This document shows positions 1-10,000 of a stretch of 64,000 bases of DNA, one piece after another. The translations under genes and the position numbers were made by a program. This DNA is from Ruegeria marisrubri (GTDB lineage: Bacteria > Pseudomonadota > Alphaproteobacteria > Rhodobacterales > Rhodobacteraceae). The notes under the pieces were generated by a model that was not told where the DNA came from, made no database searches, and saw nothing but the letters and a program-made list of their open reading frames with translations. The first letter of the stretch is position 1, and each line of letters opens with the position of its first letter. Location: assembly GCF_001507595.1 (NCBI RefSeq), contig NZ_LQBQ01000012.1:558001-622000 (forward strand), in the 5' to 3' direction.

Positions 1-252
1 GAAGGCGCGCTCCAGCGTGGGAATCAATTGTTTCAGCGACAGGTTCTCGCGGCGCTCGCCGCCGGGGCGGCCGAAATGCGCCAGCAGGATCGGCTTGCCG
101 CCCGCGGCCAGAATGTCGCGAACGGTGGGCGCAATCCGCCGGATGCGGGTCGAGTCCGTTACCACGCCATCCACGATCGGCACGTTGATGTCCACGCGAA
201 CCAGCACCCGTTTGCCGTTCAGGTCCATGTCGTCCAGTGTTTTCCAGCCCAT
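1..252 (-). CDS. pgk: phosphoglycerate kinase, N-terminal part (runs off window)
   Basis: This is the first 84 codons of phosphoglycerate kinase, the glycolytic and gluconeogenic enzyme that transfers phosphate between 1,3-bisphosphoglycerate and ADP in the cytosol. The N-terminal substrate-binding segment is clear: LVRVDINVP at about residues 17-25, then STRI, and [10 protein letters not shown] near residues 57-66. The start is the ATG whose complement is at 250-252. The C-terminal nucleotide-binding lobe lies outside the window. The gene is divergent from the cyclophilin pair, and the 134 bases between them must hold both promoters. The family assignment is secure because these motifs are diagnostic. 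Confidence 0.96.
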   Translation of the reverse strand, partial: MGWKTLDDMDLNGKRVLVRVDINVPIVDGVVTDSTRIRRIAPTVRDILAAGGKPILLAHFGRPGGERRENLSLKQLIPTLERAF

Positions 253-386
253 GCGCTTCGCTCCGCCGCTATTATTGGATTTGGGCGGTTCTTTTCCTGC
301 ATTTTGCCCTCAGGTCAATGCGTCACTTGGCATTCGCGCGGCCGCGGCATAGGTATTTGCGCAATATCCAACGACAGGAGGGCCAA

Positions 387-893
387 ATGGCCGAGATCAA
401 GGATCCCGAAAACACCATCATCATCGAACTCAAGGACGGCCCCGTCGTCATCGAGCTGCTGCCCGACGTGGCACCCCAGCATTGCGAGCGCATGAAGGAA
501 CTGGCGCGCGCAGGCGAGTATGACAACGTGTGCTTTCACCGCGTGATCGACGGCTTCATGGCCCAGACCGGCGACGTGCAGCACGGCGACATGGAGGACG
601 GCTTCAACATCCGCATGGCGGGCACCGGCGGGTCGTCGCTGCCGAACCTGCCGGCCGAGTTTTCCAAGCTGCCGCATGACCGCGGCACGCTGGGCGCGGC
701 GCGGTCGGCCAACCCGAACTCGGCCAACTCGCAGTTCTTCATCAACTTCAAGGACAACCACTTCCTCAACGGCCAATACACCGTCTACGGCCGCGTGATC
801 TCGGGGATGGAGCATATCGATGCCATCACCCGCGGTGAGCCGCCCGCGAACCCCGACCGCATGATCAGCGTCAAGGTGGCCGCCGATGTATAA
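387..893 (+). CDS. peptidyl-prolyl cis-trans isomerase, cytosolic cyclophilin
   Basis: This is a 168-residue cyclophilin that catalyses cis-trans isomerisation of Xaa-Pro bonds. It has no signal peptide, so it should act in the cytosol. The active-site block FHRVIDGFMAQTGD spans residues 50-63, with the catalytic Arg at 52, and NSQFFINF lies near residues 114-121. The ATG at 387 is chosen because CAGGAGG lies just upstream and the open frame before it has no family similarity. The stop overlaps the start of the next cyclophilin by 8 bases, so the two are probably translationally coupled. Length is normal for bacterial single-domain cyclophilins. Confidence 0.95.
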   Translation: MAEIKDPENTIIIELKDGPVVIELLPDVAPQHCERMKELARAGEYDNVCFHRVIDGFMAQTGDVQHGDMEDGFNIRMAGTGGSSLPNLPAEFSKLPHDRGTLGAARSANPNSANSQFFINFKDNHFLNGQYTVYGRVISGMEHIDAITRGEPPANPDRMISVKVAADV

Positions 894-1431
894 GCTGGCC
901 GCCGCTTTTGCCCTGCTGGCCAGCCCCGCGCTGGCCACGGGCCTGCAGATCGAGGTCGAGGGCGAGGCCAACGGCACCATCACCATCGACCTGTTCGAGG
1001 ACGTGGCGCCGAAGCATGTCGAGCAGATCACCGCTCTGGCCGACGAAGGCCAGTATGACGGGGTGGTCTTTCACCGCGTGATCGACGGCTTCATGGCACA
1101 GACCGGCGACGTGCAGTTCGGCAAGCTGGGCGGCGACATGCGCTATGCGGGCAGGGGTGGGTCCGATCGGCCCGACCTGCCGGCCGAGTTCTCGGATATC
1201 ACCTATGACCGTGGCATCGTCGGGATGGCGCGCTCGCAGGATCCCGACAGCGCGAACTCGCAGTTCTTCATCATGTTCGCGCCGGGCCCCTTCCTTGACG
1301 GGAAATATACCGTGGTCGGCAAGGTGACCGGCGGCATGGACGTGGTTGACGCGATCAAGCGCGGCACCGGTCCGAATGGCGCGGTGATCGGCCAGCCGGA
1401 CGTGATGAAAAAGGTCACCGTTACCGACTGA
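886..1431 (+). CDS. peptidyl-prolyl cis-trans isomerase, exported cyclophilin
   Basis: This second cyclophilin has 181 residues and starts inside the end of the first one. It carries a probable signal peptide (hydrophobic residues 5-16, cleavage after ALA near residue 17), so it is expected in the periplasm. The active-site block FHRVIDGFMAQTGD is at residues 62-75 with Arg64, and NSQFFIMF follows near residue 124. The two proteins are clear paralogues and probably form a cytosolic/periplasmic folding pair made from one transcript. The first ends AADV and this one starts MYKL from the overlapping ATGTATAA, which supports the chosen start. Confidence 0.94.
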   Translation: MYKLAAAFALLASPALATGLQIEVEGEANGTITIDLFEDVAPKHVEQITALADEGQYDGVVFHRVIDGFMAQTGDVQFGKLGGDMRYAGRGGSDRPDLPAEFSDITYDRGIVGMARSQDPDSANSQFFIMFAPGPFLDGKYTVVGKVTGGMDVVDAIKRGTGPNGAVIGQPDVMKKVTVTD

Positions 1432-1564
1432 CGGCCTGCCCGGCGCCGTCACTCGGCGCCGGGCCAGCATTGGGCGCACGCGGCTTCACGACTGCGTGCA
1501 GGGGGCTGTTGCGGCGGCCCGCATCGCTCCATCATCTGCGCGTTGGATACGAAACGGATGATCC

Positions 1565-2527
1565 ATGCGTCTACTCTCGTTTCTTTTGTTGCTGGTCACG
1601 GCCACCGCGCTGCAGGCGAATCCGGATTTCTGGCGCCACGAGTGGCCCGAGACCGATTTCAGCCGCACGAGCGTAGAAAACTGGGCCGAGATCCTGTCCG
1701 GCGGGCCGCCCAAGGATGGCATCCCGGCGCTGGACGATCCGCAATTCATTGCCGTGAGGGACGAAACGCGCATCGGGAAACGCGAACCGGTCATCACGGT
1801 GGAAATCGGCGGGCAGCAGCCGCGCGCCTATCCGATCCGCTACCTGATGTGGCATGAGATCGTGAATGACAGCGTTGGAGACGTCCCGATCGCGGTGACC
1901 TATTGTCCGCTGTGCAACTCGGCCATCACCTTTGACAGGCGCACCCGCCGCGGCGTGCTGAGTTTCGGCGTCAGCGGCAAGCTGCGCCATTCGGACATGG
2001 TGATGTATGACCGTGAGACCCAAAGCTGGTGGCAGCAGGCGCTTGGCGAGGCCATTGTCGGGGAACTGACGGGAACGCAACTCGGGATGTTGCCCTCGTG
2101 GATGGAGAGCTGGCAGCAATTCACCGCGCGAAACCCCGACGGGCTGGTCATGGCCGAACCCGCCTACAACCGGTCCTACGGGCGCAACCCTTACCGGGGC
2201 TATGACAGCTCGCGCAGACCGTTCCTCTATTCCGGAGAGATGCCTCCGCATGGAATTCACCCGCTGGAACGTGTCGTCCGTGTGGGCGACAGGGCGTGGC
2301 CGCTGACACGGCTGGCGCAGGCGGGCGAGGTCAACGAGGCTGGCGTGAGGATCAGCTGGGTTGCAGGACAGGCCTCGGCCCTGGACAGCGGGCAGATCAG
2401 CAAGGGCAGGGACGTGGGCTCGATCCGCGTGCGCGACAGCCAGGGGCGCGACGTGGTGCATGACGTGATGTTCGCCTTTGCCTTTCACGCCTTCTGGCCG
2501 GACGGCATCTGGATGACCGGGAACTGA
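1565..2527 (+). CDS. DUF3179 domain-containing protein, probably exported
   Basis: This 320-residue protein matches the DUF3179 family, whose function I do not know to be established. A signal peptide occupies about residues 1-18, ending LQA before NPDFW. The family's conserved VTYCPLCNSA segment puts two cysteines at residues 114 and 117 in a C-x2-C pair. This could bind a metal or form a disulfide outside the cytoplasm, but that is inference. Conserved blocks follow, including FGVSGKL, MYDRETQSWW, and NRSYGRNPY near residues 212-220. It stands alone, co-oriented with the cyclophilins after a 133-base gap, and its downstream neighbour is convergent. Confidence 0.8.
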   Translation: MRLLSFLLLLVTATALQANPDFWRHEWPETDFSRTSVENWAEILSGGPPKDGIPALDDPQFIAVRDETRIGKREPVITVEIGGQQPRAYPIRYLMWHEIVNDSVGDVPIAVTYCPLCNSAITFDRRTRRGVLSFGVSGKLRHSDMVMYDRETQSWWQQALGEAIVGELTGTQLGMLPSWMESWQQFTARNPDGLVMAEPAYNRSYGRNPYRGYDSSRRPFLYSGEMPPHGIHPLERVVRVGDRAWPLTRLAQAGEVNEAGVRISWVAGQASALDSGQISKGRDVGSIRVRDSQGRDVVHDVMFAFAFHAFWPDGIWMTGN

Positions 2528-2640
2528 GGCCGGCCCGGTCACGCCGCTGGATGTTCAAGCGAAATGTGCAATCCGGTTGCTTCGCGCCGGATTCCGCGAA
2601 AATCGCCTGTGGCCCTGAAGAAACGTGTTTGTCCAATTGA

Positions 2641-2663
2641 AAACGCCGCCGGGCCGGCGGCGC
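2641..2663 (-). terminator. terminator after aqpZ
   Basis: On the minus strand a nine-base GC stem (CGCCGCCGG with CCGGCGGCG) is followed by TTTT. It lies 28 bases past the aqpZ stop codon. Confidence 0.7.
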
Positions 2664-2690
2664 TTCGTTTCGGCTGAACCGCGGTTTCGG

Positions 2691-3380
2691 TCAGTCGTCG
2701 GGCGAAACCAGTTTCCAGACGATGCCGCCGATGGCTCCTCCGATCAGCGGGGCCACCCAGAACAGCCATAGCTGCGCCAGCGCAGGACCGTCTGCAAAAA
2801 GCGCCACGCCGGTCGAACGCGCCGGGTTCACCGAGGTGTTGGTCACCGGGATCGAAATCAGGTGGATCAACGTCAGCCCCAGTCCGATGGCGATCGGCGC
2901 AAATCCCGGCGGTGCGCCCGCAGAGGTGGCGCCGAGGATGATGAACAGGAAAAAGGCTGTCAGAACAATCTCGGTTACCAGGCCGGCCGTCATCGAATAG
3001 CCGCCCGGTGACGCGCTGCCATAGCCGTTCGAGGCGAACCCGCCCACGCCCGAGAAATCCGGCGCGCCGGAAACGATGACATAGAGCACCGCGGCGGCGG
3101 CGATCGCACCCACCACCTGCGCGACCCAATAGGGGATCAGCTCTTTGGCCTCGAACCGCCCGGCGATCATCAGGCCCAGGCTGACGGCGGGGTTGAAATG
3201 GCCGCCGGAAATATGTCCGACGGTATAGGCCATGGTCAGGACCGTCAGGCCAAAGGCGAAACTGACGCCCAGCCAGCCGATCCCGACATCGGCCACACCG
3301 GCCGCGAGAACGGCGCTGCCGCATCCCCCCAGCACCAGCAAGAACGTCCCCAGAAATTCCGCTAAAAGCTTTGAAGTCAT
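2691..3380 (-). CDS. aqpZ: aquaporin Z, water channel
   Basis: This is a 229-residue inner-membrane aquaporin with six predicted membrane spans. The two half-helix motifs are NPAV at residues 63-66 and NPAR at 185-188. Selectivity-filter residues fit a water-specific channel rather than a glycerol facilitator: Phe43, His173, Thr182 and Arg188, equivalent to the E. coli AqpZ set. The start is preceded by a strong GGGAGGAG ribosome site. It is a single gene with its own terminator and is convergent with the DUF3179 gene. A role in rapid osmotic water flow follows from the family. Confidence 0.94.
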   Translation of the reverse strand: MTSKLLAEFLGTFLLVLGGCGSAVLAAGVADVGIGWLGVSFAFGLTVLTMAYTVGHISGGHFNPAVSLGLMIAGRFEAKELIPYWVAQVVGAIAAAAVLYVIVSGAPDFSGVGGFASNGYGSASPGGYSMTAGLVTEIVLTAFFLFIILGATSAGAPPGFAPIAIGLGLTLIHLISIPVTNTSVNPARSTGVALFADGPALAQLWLFWVAPLIGGAIGGIVWKLVSPDD

Positions 3381-3511
3381 CTATTCTCCTCCCGAAATGG
3401 ATATGGAAATGTAAGCGCCACATGCATGTTTTGAAAAGAAATTTCGGATCGGGCCTTTTGGGTGGGTGCTCGGCGTCAGGCACGACCGCCGATCCGAGGC
3501 GCAGTCGGCGC

Positions 3512-3545
3512 AAAGAAAACGCGCCGCAGAAGGGACCGCGGCGCG
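3512..3545 (-). terminator. terminator after the bactofilin gene
   Basis: On the minus strand the arms CGCGCCGC and GCGGCGCG enclose a ten-base loop and are followed by TTTTCTTT. It lies about 40 bases past the bactofilin stop. Confidence 0.75.
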
Positions 3546-3583
3546 CTTTCGATTTGAATGGCCCGTCGTGACCGGTGTCAGGC

Positions 3584-4093
3584 TTACTGGCTGACGTCGG
3601 CCTTGGCCGCGGCGGGGTTGCCGGCGGGCTTGGCTGCCGCACGGCCGGGGTTGAGCGGGTCGTCCTGACGCTGCACCGAACCCTCGAAATGGGCGCCGCT
3701 TTCGATCGCGATGGTCTTGTGGATGATGTCGCCTTCGACGCGGGCGGTCGAGGTCAGACGCACCTTCAGTCCACGGACCCGGCCCACGATGCGGCCGTTG
3801 ATCACGACATCGTCAGCGGTGACTTCGCCCTTGATGGTGGCGGTTTCGCCGATGGTCAGAAGATGCGCGCGGATGTCGCCTTCGACGGTGCCCTCGACCT
3901 GGATGTCGCCAGTGGTCTTGATGTTGCCGGTGATGTGCAGATCCGACGACAGGACGGATGCCGGCGGCTTGGGCTTGGGCGCGGCGGCCTTGCTTTCTGC
4001 CGGGGCAGGGCTTGCCGGTGCTGCCGGGGCGGCAGGCTTGGCGGTTTCAGGTGCCTTGGATGCGGGCTCGTTGATTTTGCTCTTAGAAAACAT
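3584..4093 (-). CDS. bactofilin (polymer-forming cytoskeletal protein)
   Basis: This is a 169-residue bactofilin. A low-complexity Ala/Pro/Lys-rich leader (about residues 8-42) precedes the polymerising beta-helix domain at about 45-140, which has the family's repeating pattern (LHITGNIKTTGDIQVEGTVE and a series of Val/Ile-Gly turns). Bactofilins form nucleotide-free filaments that scaffold wall enzymes. The start overlaps the end of the M23 endopeptidase gene by 11 bases, so the two are translationally coupled. That pairing matches the known bactofilin/M23 partnership in curved and stalked bacteria. The exact cell-shape role here is inference. Confidence 0.92.
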   Translation of the reverse strand: MFSKSKINEPASKAPETAKPAAPAAPASPAPAESKAAAPKPKPPASVLSSDLHITGNIKTTGDIQVEGTVEGDIRAHLLTIGETATIKGEVTADDVVINGRIVGRVRGLKVRLTSTARVEGDIIHKTIAIESGAHFEGSVQRQDDPLNPGRAAAKPAGNPAAAKADVSQ

Positions 4094-5432
4094 TTTTCGC
4101 AGCCTTGATGTAAGTCATTGGATTCACGGGTTTTCCATTCACGCGCACCTCGTAGTGCAGATGCGTTCCGGTCGACCGTCCGGTGCTACCCATATCAGCA
4201 ATATGATCTCCGCGCGAGACCCTTTGGCCGACCTTGACGCGGATCTTGGTGTTATGGGCGTAATAGGTCTCGATCCCGAAGGCATGCTTGATCTTCACGA
4301 GGCGCCCGAAACCCGACTGCCACCCGGCATGGGTGACGACGCCGTCCGCCGTCGCAAAGATGTCGGTGCCATGTGCGCCGGCAAAATCCGACCCGTTATG
4401 CATGCGCCGTCCACCGGTCTTGGGATCGCGGCGGTAGCCGAAGCCGCTGGTATAGCGGACGGCCGCCCTGACGGGGCTGGCAAAGGGCGCCTTCTCGGCG
4501 GCGATCCGATACAGGTTCAGCTGATCCATCTGCTGCAGCAACTTGTTCGCGCGGATCTCGTCCGGGGTCGGTTCCTCGCCACGCGTGCTGAAGGAAATGG
4601 GGGTCAGAGGCCCGCCGATACCGCTGTAGCCACGGCGCACTTCCTCGATGATCCGGTCAGTCGGCATCCCGGCCTGGCGGAACATCTTGTCCAGCGGTTC
4701 GACCGAGATCGCCATTGCCTCTTCCAACTGGCGGAAGATCTGGTCGTTGCGCTCACGCATCAGCTGGATTTCGAGTTCCAGCTCGGCGCGCTGATCCAAT
4801 GCCGCCCGCGCGTCGCTTTTGATCGCATCGCGTTGCTCGGCCGTTCGCAACAGCGCCTCGGACATGAAGGCCAGTTGCACGGGGGTAGACGCCGCCGACT
4901 CTTTCGCGGCGGCGTCTTCGCCCGTGTCCTGCTCGAGTTTTGCCAACAGCGCCCGGGCGTCTTCGCGCTGCTTCATTGTTTCGCGCAAGGTTTTCTGGAT
5001 GACCTCGATGCCGGTTTCCAACTCGCGGCGGCGGTTCTCGGACTTGAGCAACTCGGACTGCATTGCCGAAATCTGCGCCAGCGCGGCGTTGAAGCGCGCC
5101 TGTGCCGCCAATGCCTCTTCTGCACGGGCATCGCGTTCCTGGGACAGCAGGTTCAGGCGCTCTTGATAAATGGCCTGATCCCGCCGGGCCTGCTCGCGGA
5201 AATTCCCCGAGCCGATGCTGTCCATGAGAAGAATCGCCGTGGCGACGATGGTCCAGACGACCATGACCGCAACGCCTGCCACCGCGGCAATCTGGGTTTC
5301 GGATCGAAGCCGAATGAACCGTGTGTCAGTGTCGGATTTGAGAAAAACCCTGCGTTCGGGAAACTGTTTCTCGAGCAGAGCGTGAATTCTGATCCCCAGA
5401 CGTGTTCGCACGCGTCTATCCTTTACTGTCAT
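4083..5432 (-). CDS. M23 (LytM) family metalloendopeptidase, membrane-anchored
   Basis: This 449-residue protein has a basic N-terminal tail, one membrane helix at about 48-70, a long charged coiled coil at about 76-260, and a C-terminal LytM domain at about 330-440. The zinc site is intact: HNGSD with His345 and Asp349, and the THLHYEV motif with His424 and His426. The catalytic domain is therefore periplasmic and predicted to cut peptidoglycan cross-bridges. The 3' end overlaps the bactofilin gene by 11 bases, which suggests that the bactofilin positions this hydrolase. Substrate specificity cannot be read from the sequence. Confidence 0.92.
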   Translation of the reverse strand: MTVKDRRVRTRLGIRIHALLEKQFPERRVFLKSDTDTRFIRLRSETQIAAVAGVAVMVVWTIVATAILLMDSIGSGNFREQARRDQAIYQERLNLLSQERDARAEEALAAQARFNAALAQISAMQSELLKSENRRRELETGIEVIQKTLRETMKQREDARALLAKLEQDTGEDAAAKESAASTPVQLAFMSEALLRTAEQRDAIKSDARAALDQRAELELEIQLMRERNDQIFRQLEEAMAISVEPLDKMFRQAGMPTDRIIEEVRRGYSGIGGPLTPISFSTRGEEPTPDEIRANKLLQQMDQLNLYRIAAEKAPFASPVRAAVRYTSGFGYRRDPKTGGRRMHNGSDFAGAHGTDIFATADGVVTHAGWQSGFGRLVKIKHAFGIETYYAHNTKIRVKVGQRVSRGDHIADMGSTGRSTGTHLHYEVRVNGKPVNPMTYIKAAKNVF

Positions 5433-5606
5433 CCCCGTCCAAGGCCAGTTTCGAGTGGTCGGCTGGCCCTTGGGCCGTTTGAATAGCGGCGAGGTGGCAT
5501 TTGGGCAAGTTTGTTAACCATTCGGTCCAAAACTGGAGTGATTTCACGCTCATGCTGAGCAAAAATCCGCCGATCGCCCGGAGGTTTCGGTCGACTTTCG
5601 GAGGGC

Positions 5607-6440
5607 TCAGGCTTTCCCCGGCAGCGGCATGTCCTCGGCCAGGGGCCAATAGAAATCCGGCGGCAGTCCTGCTTCGGCGCGTTTTTCCTCGTTGAACGGG
5701 GGTTTGAGCGCGCCGTGGAAGTATTTCCGCACAAGCTGATGGAACACGTCCTTGGGGTCGGCGTTCTCGCGGCCGCAGAGGAAGTGGAACCATTTCGAAC
5801 CATAGGCGACGTGGCCGACCTCTTCGGCATAGATCACCTCGAGCGACTCGACGGCCTTTTGCGCCCCGGCCTTGCGGAAAATCTCGATCATGCCGGGGGT
5901 TACGTCCAGGCCACGGGCCTCGAGCACCATCGGCACGACCGCCAGCCGGCCCATCAGGTCCTCGGCCGTGTCCTCGGCCGCGCGCCACATGCCCGCGTGG
6001 GCGGGCAGGGCGCCGTAATGGCTGCCCATCGACTCGAGGCAGTCGCAGATCATCTCGAAATGGCGCGATTCTTCCTCGGCGCATTTCACCCAGTCGTCGT
6101 AGAAGCCAACCGGCATCGGCACATGCCCGAACCGTGCGACGATGTCCCAGTGCAGGTCCACCGCGTTCAGCTCGATATGCGCCACGGCATGCAGCAAGGC
6201 GATCCGGCCGGCCTCGGAGCCGGGGCGGCGTTTCGGCACGTCACGCGGCGACAGGAGTTCCGGCTTGTCCGGGCGGGCCGGGTGCATCGGGGGATTGGCG
6301 GTGCCGATCTCGATCTCGGGGGCCTCGCCATTCCGCGAGGCAAACCACTCGGCGGCGTATTTGCGCGACAAGGCGGTCTTGGCGCGGCCGTCCCCGGTCG
6401 TCAGCACTTCGGTCGCCATCTGGGTCAGGGTCTTGGGCAC
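5607..6440 (-). CDS. DUF455 ferritin-like di-iron protein
   Basis: This 277-residue protein belongs to DUF455, a ferritin-like family related to tRNA hydroxylase MiaE and di-iron oxidases. All six expected iron ligands appear present: Glu90 (HIELNAV), Glu124 and His127 (ESRH), Glu174 (VLEARG), and Glu207 and His210 (EEVGH). The start chosen is the GTG at 6440 (protein MPKTLTQ), preceded by AAGGAACGG. An internal ATG eight codons into the protein (MATEVL) is the alternative. It follows the PrxQ peroxiredoxin gene by 73 bases on the same strand, hinting at an oxidative-stress or redox job. The substrate is unknown. Confidence 0.85.
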   Translation of the reverse strand: MPKTLTQMATEVLTTGDGRAKTALSRKYAAEWFASRNGEAPEIEIGTANPPMHPARPDKPELLSPRDVPKRRPGSEAGRIALLHAVAHIELNAVDLHWDIVARFGHVPMPVGFYDDWVKCAEEESRHFEMICDCLESMGSHYGALPAHAGMWRAAEDTAEDLMGRLAVVPMVLEARGLDVTPGMIEIFRKAGAQKAVESLEVIYAEEVGHVAYGSKWFHFLCGRENADPKDVFHQLVRKYFHGALKPPFNEEKRAEAGLPPDFYWPLAEDMPLPGKA

Positions 6441-6513
6441 GCGCAGGCTCCGTTCCTTGTATCCGTTGCCGCCTGATAGCGCGGACGGGCGGCCGGGTCG
6501 AGAGAACCCGCGG

Positions 6514-6978
6514 TCAGCCCAGCTCGCGCACCGCCGCCAGCACCTCGTCCACATGGCCGGGCACCTTGACCTTGCGCCAGATGCGCGCGATCCGGCCCTC
6601 GGGGTCGATCAGGAAGGTCGACCGCTCGATCCCCATGGATTTCCGGCCATACATGTTCTTTTCCACCCACACCCCGTAATCCTCGCAGACGGTGGAATTC
6701 TCGTCGGACAGCAGCGGCGTGGTCAGCCCGTGCTTGGCCACGAATTTGTCATGCCTGGCGACGCTGTCGCGAGAGATGCCGAACACCTTGGCGCCGGATT
6801 CGGCAAATGCGTCAAGCTGTTCCGAGAAACCGATGGATTCCTTCGTGCAGCCCGGGGTATCATCGCGGGGATAGAAGAACAGGACGACGGCATGACCACG
6901 CAGGTCCGACAGGGTCACTTCTCCGCCGCCGTCGCGGGGAAGGGTGAAATCAGGGGCGAGGTCGGAAATTTCGGGCAT
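6514..6978 (-). CDS. bcp: peroxiredoxin, PrxQ/BCP type
   Basis: This is a 154-residue thiol peroxidase of the bacterioferritin-comigratory-protein group that reduces H2O2 and organic peroxides in the cytosol. The peroxidatic cysteine is Cys44 in DDTPGCTKE. Many PrxQ enzymes carry the resolving cysteine five residues later, but position 49 is Ile here, and the only other cysteine is Cys98. It may therefore use Cys98 or an external thiol. The ribosome site GGAGAAAA precedes the ATG. It is divergent from the AsmA-like gene (61-base gap) and upstream of the DUF455 gene. Confidence 0.94.
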   Translation of the reverse strand: MPEISDLAPDFTLPRDGGGEVTLSDLRGHAVVLFFYPRDDTPGCTKESIGFSEQLDAFAESGAKVFGISRDSVARHDKFVAKHGLTTPLLSDENSTVCEDYGVWVEKNMYGRKSMGIERSTFLIDPEGRIARIWRKVKVPGHVDEVLAAVRELG

Positions 6979-7039
6979 TGGTTTTCTCCGGCGGAATCAT
7001 GATTTTGGTTGCTGCGCATATTAGGCCGGGGCCTGCGAG

Positions 7040-10000
7040 TTGAAAGGCGCGGGAAGGAAATTTCTTCGGCGTGACAAGCTCAAGGCCAAGCCGGCGCGCG
7101 ACAGGCCGGTCCGCAGATCGCGCCGCCGCACCGCGGGGCTGTGGGCCATGCGTGGCGTGTTCATCCTGTTGTTCCTCGGAGCCGTCACCGCCCTGATGGT
7201 GATCGGGCAGACGATGCATGCCCCCGACTGGCTGCGCGATCGGGTCGAGGCCCGGCTCGAGCAGGTTCTCGGAGGGCTGCAACTGCGCTTTGGCGATGTC
7301 AGTTTCGTCATACACGAAGGCTGGCGCCCACGGCTGCGGTTGCAGGACGTGACCATCAGCGATGCCGAAGGGCGGCAGATCGCGCAGGTGTCGGACATGC
7401 GGGCCAGCCTGGCGATGCGGCCGCTTCTGCGGGGCGAGGTCCGGCCCAAGCGCATTTTCCTCAGCGGGGCCAATGTGTTCCTGCTGCGGGATGAAGAGGG
7501 CACGGTCTCGCTGACGGTCGGCACCGACAGTGCACCGGTGAACCGGGCGCCGAACCTTGCGGGGCTGATCGAGCAATCCGACAACCTGTTTCTGTCACCG
7601 GCCCTGTCGGCGTTGACCGCCTTTGAGCTTGATGGCGTCACGCTCGATTACCGGGATCTGCGGCAGGGGCGGTCGTGGACGCTGGACAGTGGCCGGGTGC
7701 AGGTGACCCGCAGCGGGGGCGACATCCGGGTCGCCACCGGATTCTCATTGCTCGGCGGCCGTGACTATGTCAGCGAGATCGAAGCGAATTATTCGAGCAC
7801 ACTCGGATCTCCCGAGGCGCGGTTCGGCATTACCGTGACCGATCTGGCGGCCGAGGATATCGCGGGCCAGAGCCCGGCGCTGGCCTGGCTCGAGGTGCTG
7901 CGCGCCCCGATTTCCGGGGCCCTGCGGGGCAGCATCGACGAGGACAGGGCCCTGGGGCCGCTCTTTGCCACTTTGCAGATCGGCGAAGGCGTGTTGCAAC
8001 CCAACGCCGAAACCCGGCCGATCCCGTTCGAATCCGCCCGGACCTATTTCACCTATGATCCGTCCGCGCAGGCGCTGCTTTTCGATGAGGTTTCCATCGT
8101 TTCGGCCTGGGGCTCGGCGCTGGCCGAAGGGCGGGCGTCGCTGGAAGGGGTCGAGGCGGGGGCGTTGCAGTCCCTCACGGCACAGTTCCGTTTGTCGGGC
8201 ATCCGGGTGAATCCCGCCGATGTCTTTCCCGAGCCGCTGGAACTGTCCGGCGCCGAGGTCGATTTCCAGATGAAGCTGGCGCCGTTCCGGTTGCAACTTG
8301 GTCAGATGGTCGTCGAACACGAAGGGCGCCGGTTGAGAGCGACGGGGAGCCTGACGGGTGCCGCCGACGGCTGGGACGTGAGGGTGGATGCCGGAATGGA
8401 CCGGATGACGCCGGAACAATTGCTTGGATACTGGCCCGAAGCGGTGGCGAAGAAACCGCGCAAATGGGTCAGCGAGAACCTGGCCGAGGGGCTGCTGAAG
8501 GATCTGGACCTTGCCCTCCGGCTGCGGCCCGGGGAGGCGCCAAACATCTATGCCGACTTTGATTTCGAAAGGGCGCGGATCAGGTTCGCGCGCACCCTGC
8601 CGCCGCTGGTCGATGCGCGGGGACAGGCCAGTCTGGTCGACCGCCGCTTCTCGGTCACGGCACAGCGCGGATGGGTCGTGCCGGATCAAGGCGGGGCGGT
8701 GAATGCGGCTGGCACGTCCTTCATCATTCCCGACATCTCCATCAAGGGCTTGACGCCCGCCATCGCGCGCATTCGCGCAAGCGGCAGCGTGACGGCGGCG
8801 CTTTCGCTGCTGGATCGCCCGCCGCTCGCGCTGATGACCAAGGCCAACCAGCCAGTGGACCTGGCCGAAGGGTTCGCTCGCCTTGAGGGGACGTTGGCCC
8901 TGCCGCTGAAGAAGGGCCTCAAGCTCGAGGATACCGAGTTTCACTTTGCCGGCAGCGTGGAAGATGTGCGCAGCGACAAGCTGGTGCCGGGCACCACCGT
9001 CAGCGCCGACCGGTTGCAACTGCAGGGGGACCACACGCAGGTCGTTCTGTCTGGCTACGGCCTGTTCGGCGAGGTTCCGATGACGGCGACATGGCGCCAG
9101 CCGGTGGGCAAGAAAAGCGCACGCAGCCGGCTGACGGGGCAGATAGAACTGTCGCCGCGTCTGATGGAGGAAATCCGGGCCAACCTGCCCGACGGCATGT
9201 TGACTGGAGAGGGCCTCGCCGATGTGACGGTGGACATCGGGGGCGGCCAGGAGCCTTACCTGTCCGCCCGGTCCGACCTCGTGGGCGTTGGCTTGTCCGT
9301 CCCGGAACTCGGCTGGAGTAAATCCCCCGACAGCGCGGGCGAGATGGCGATCGAAGTGGCCCTCGGGGAGGACATGCAAGTCGATGACCTGCGGATCACT
9401 GCGGCCGGACTGCGCGCCAACGGGGAAATAACCTTTTCGGACGACCGGCAGATGGAGCGCATCTCGTTCTCATCGCTCGAAGTGGGCAACTGGCTGGCGG
9501 TTCCGGTCGATCTGGTGGCGCGGGGGCGGCCGGTGCCGGATATTCGGGTTCTGGGCGGCGTCCTTGACATGCGCGGCGCGACGTTCGGTTCGGGAGGCAG
9601 CGGCGGTGGCGGGGCCGGGCCATTGCTGCAGGTGCGGCTCGACCGTTTGCAGGTCACCGACACGATAGCGATGACCGGTTTCCGGGGCGAGTTCACGACG
9701 ACGGGCGGGATTCAGGGTGGTTTTACCGCGCAGGTGAACGGTGGGGCCTCGGTCGCGGGCGAGGTATCGCCGCGCGGAGGGCGCAGCGCCGTTGTCCTGC
9801 AGTCGTCGGACGCGGGCGGCGTCGTGCGGTCCGCCGGTATTCTGAACCAGGCGCATGGCGGCGATTTCTGGCTGGCGCTGGAGCCGGTGATCGGGCCGGG
9901 CCACTATGATGCGGTTCTGAAAGTCTCGAACACACGGATCAAGGATGCGCCGGCGATGGCCGCGCTGCTCAACGCCATCAGCGTCGTCGGGCTGCTGGAT

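Noticed and set aside
3711..5486. A 591-codon open frame on the plus strand
   Set aside because: It is antisense to the bactofilin and M23 genes, which have clear domains.
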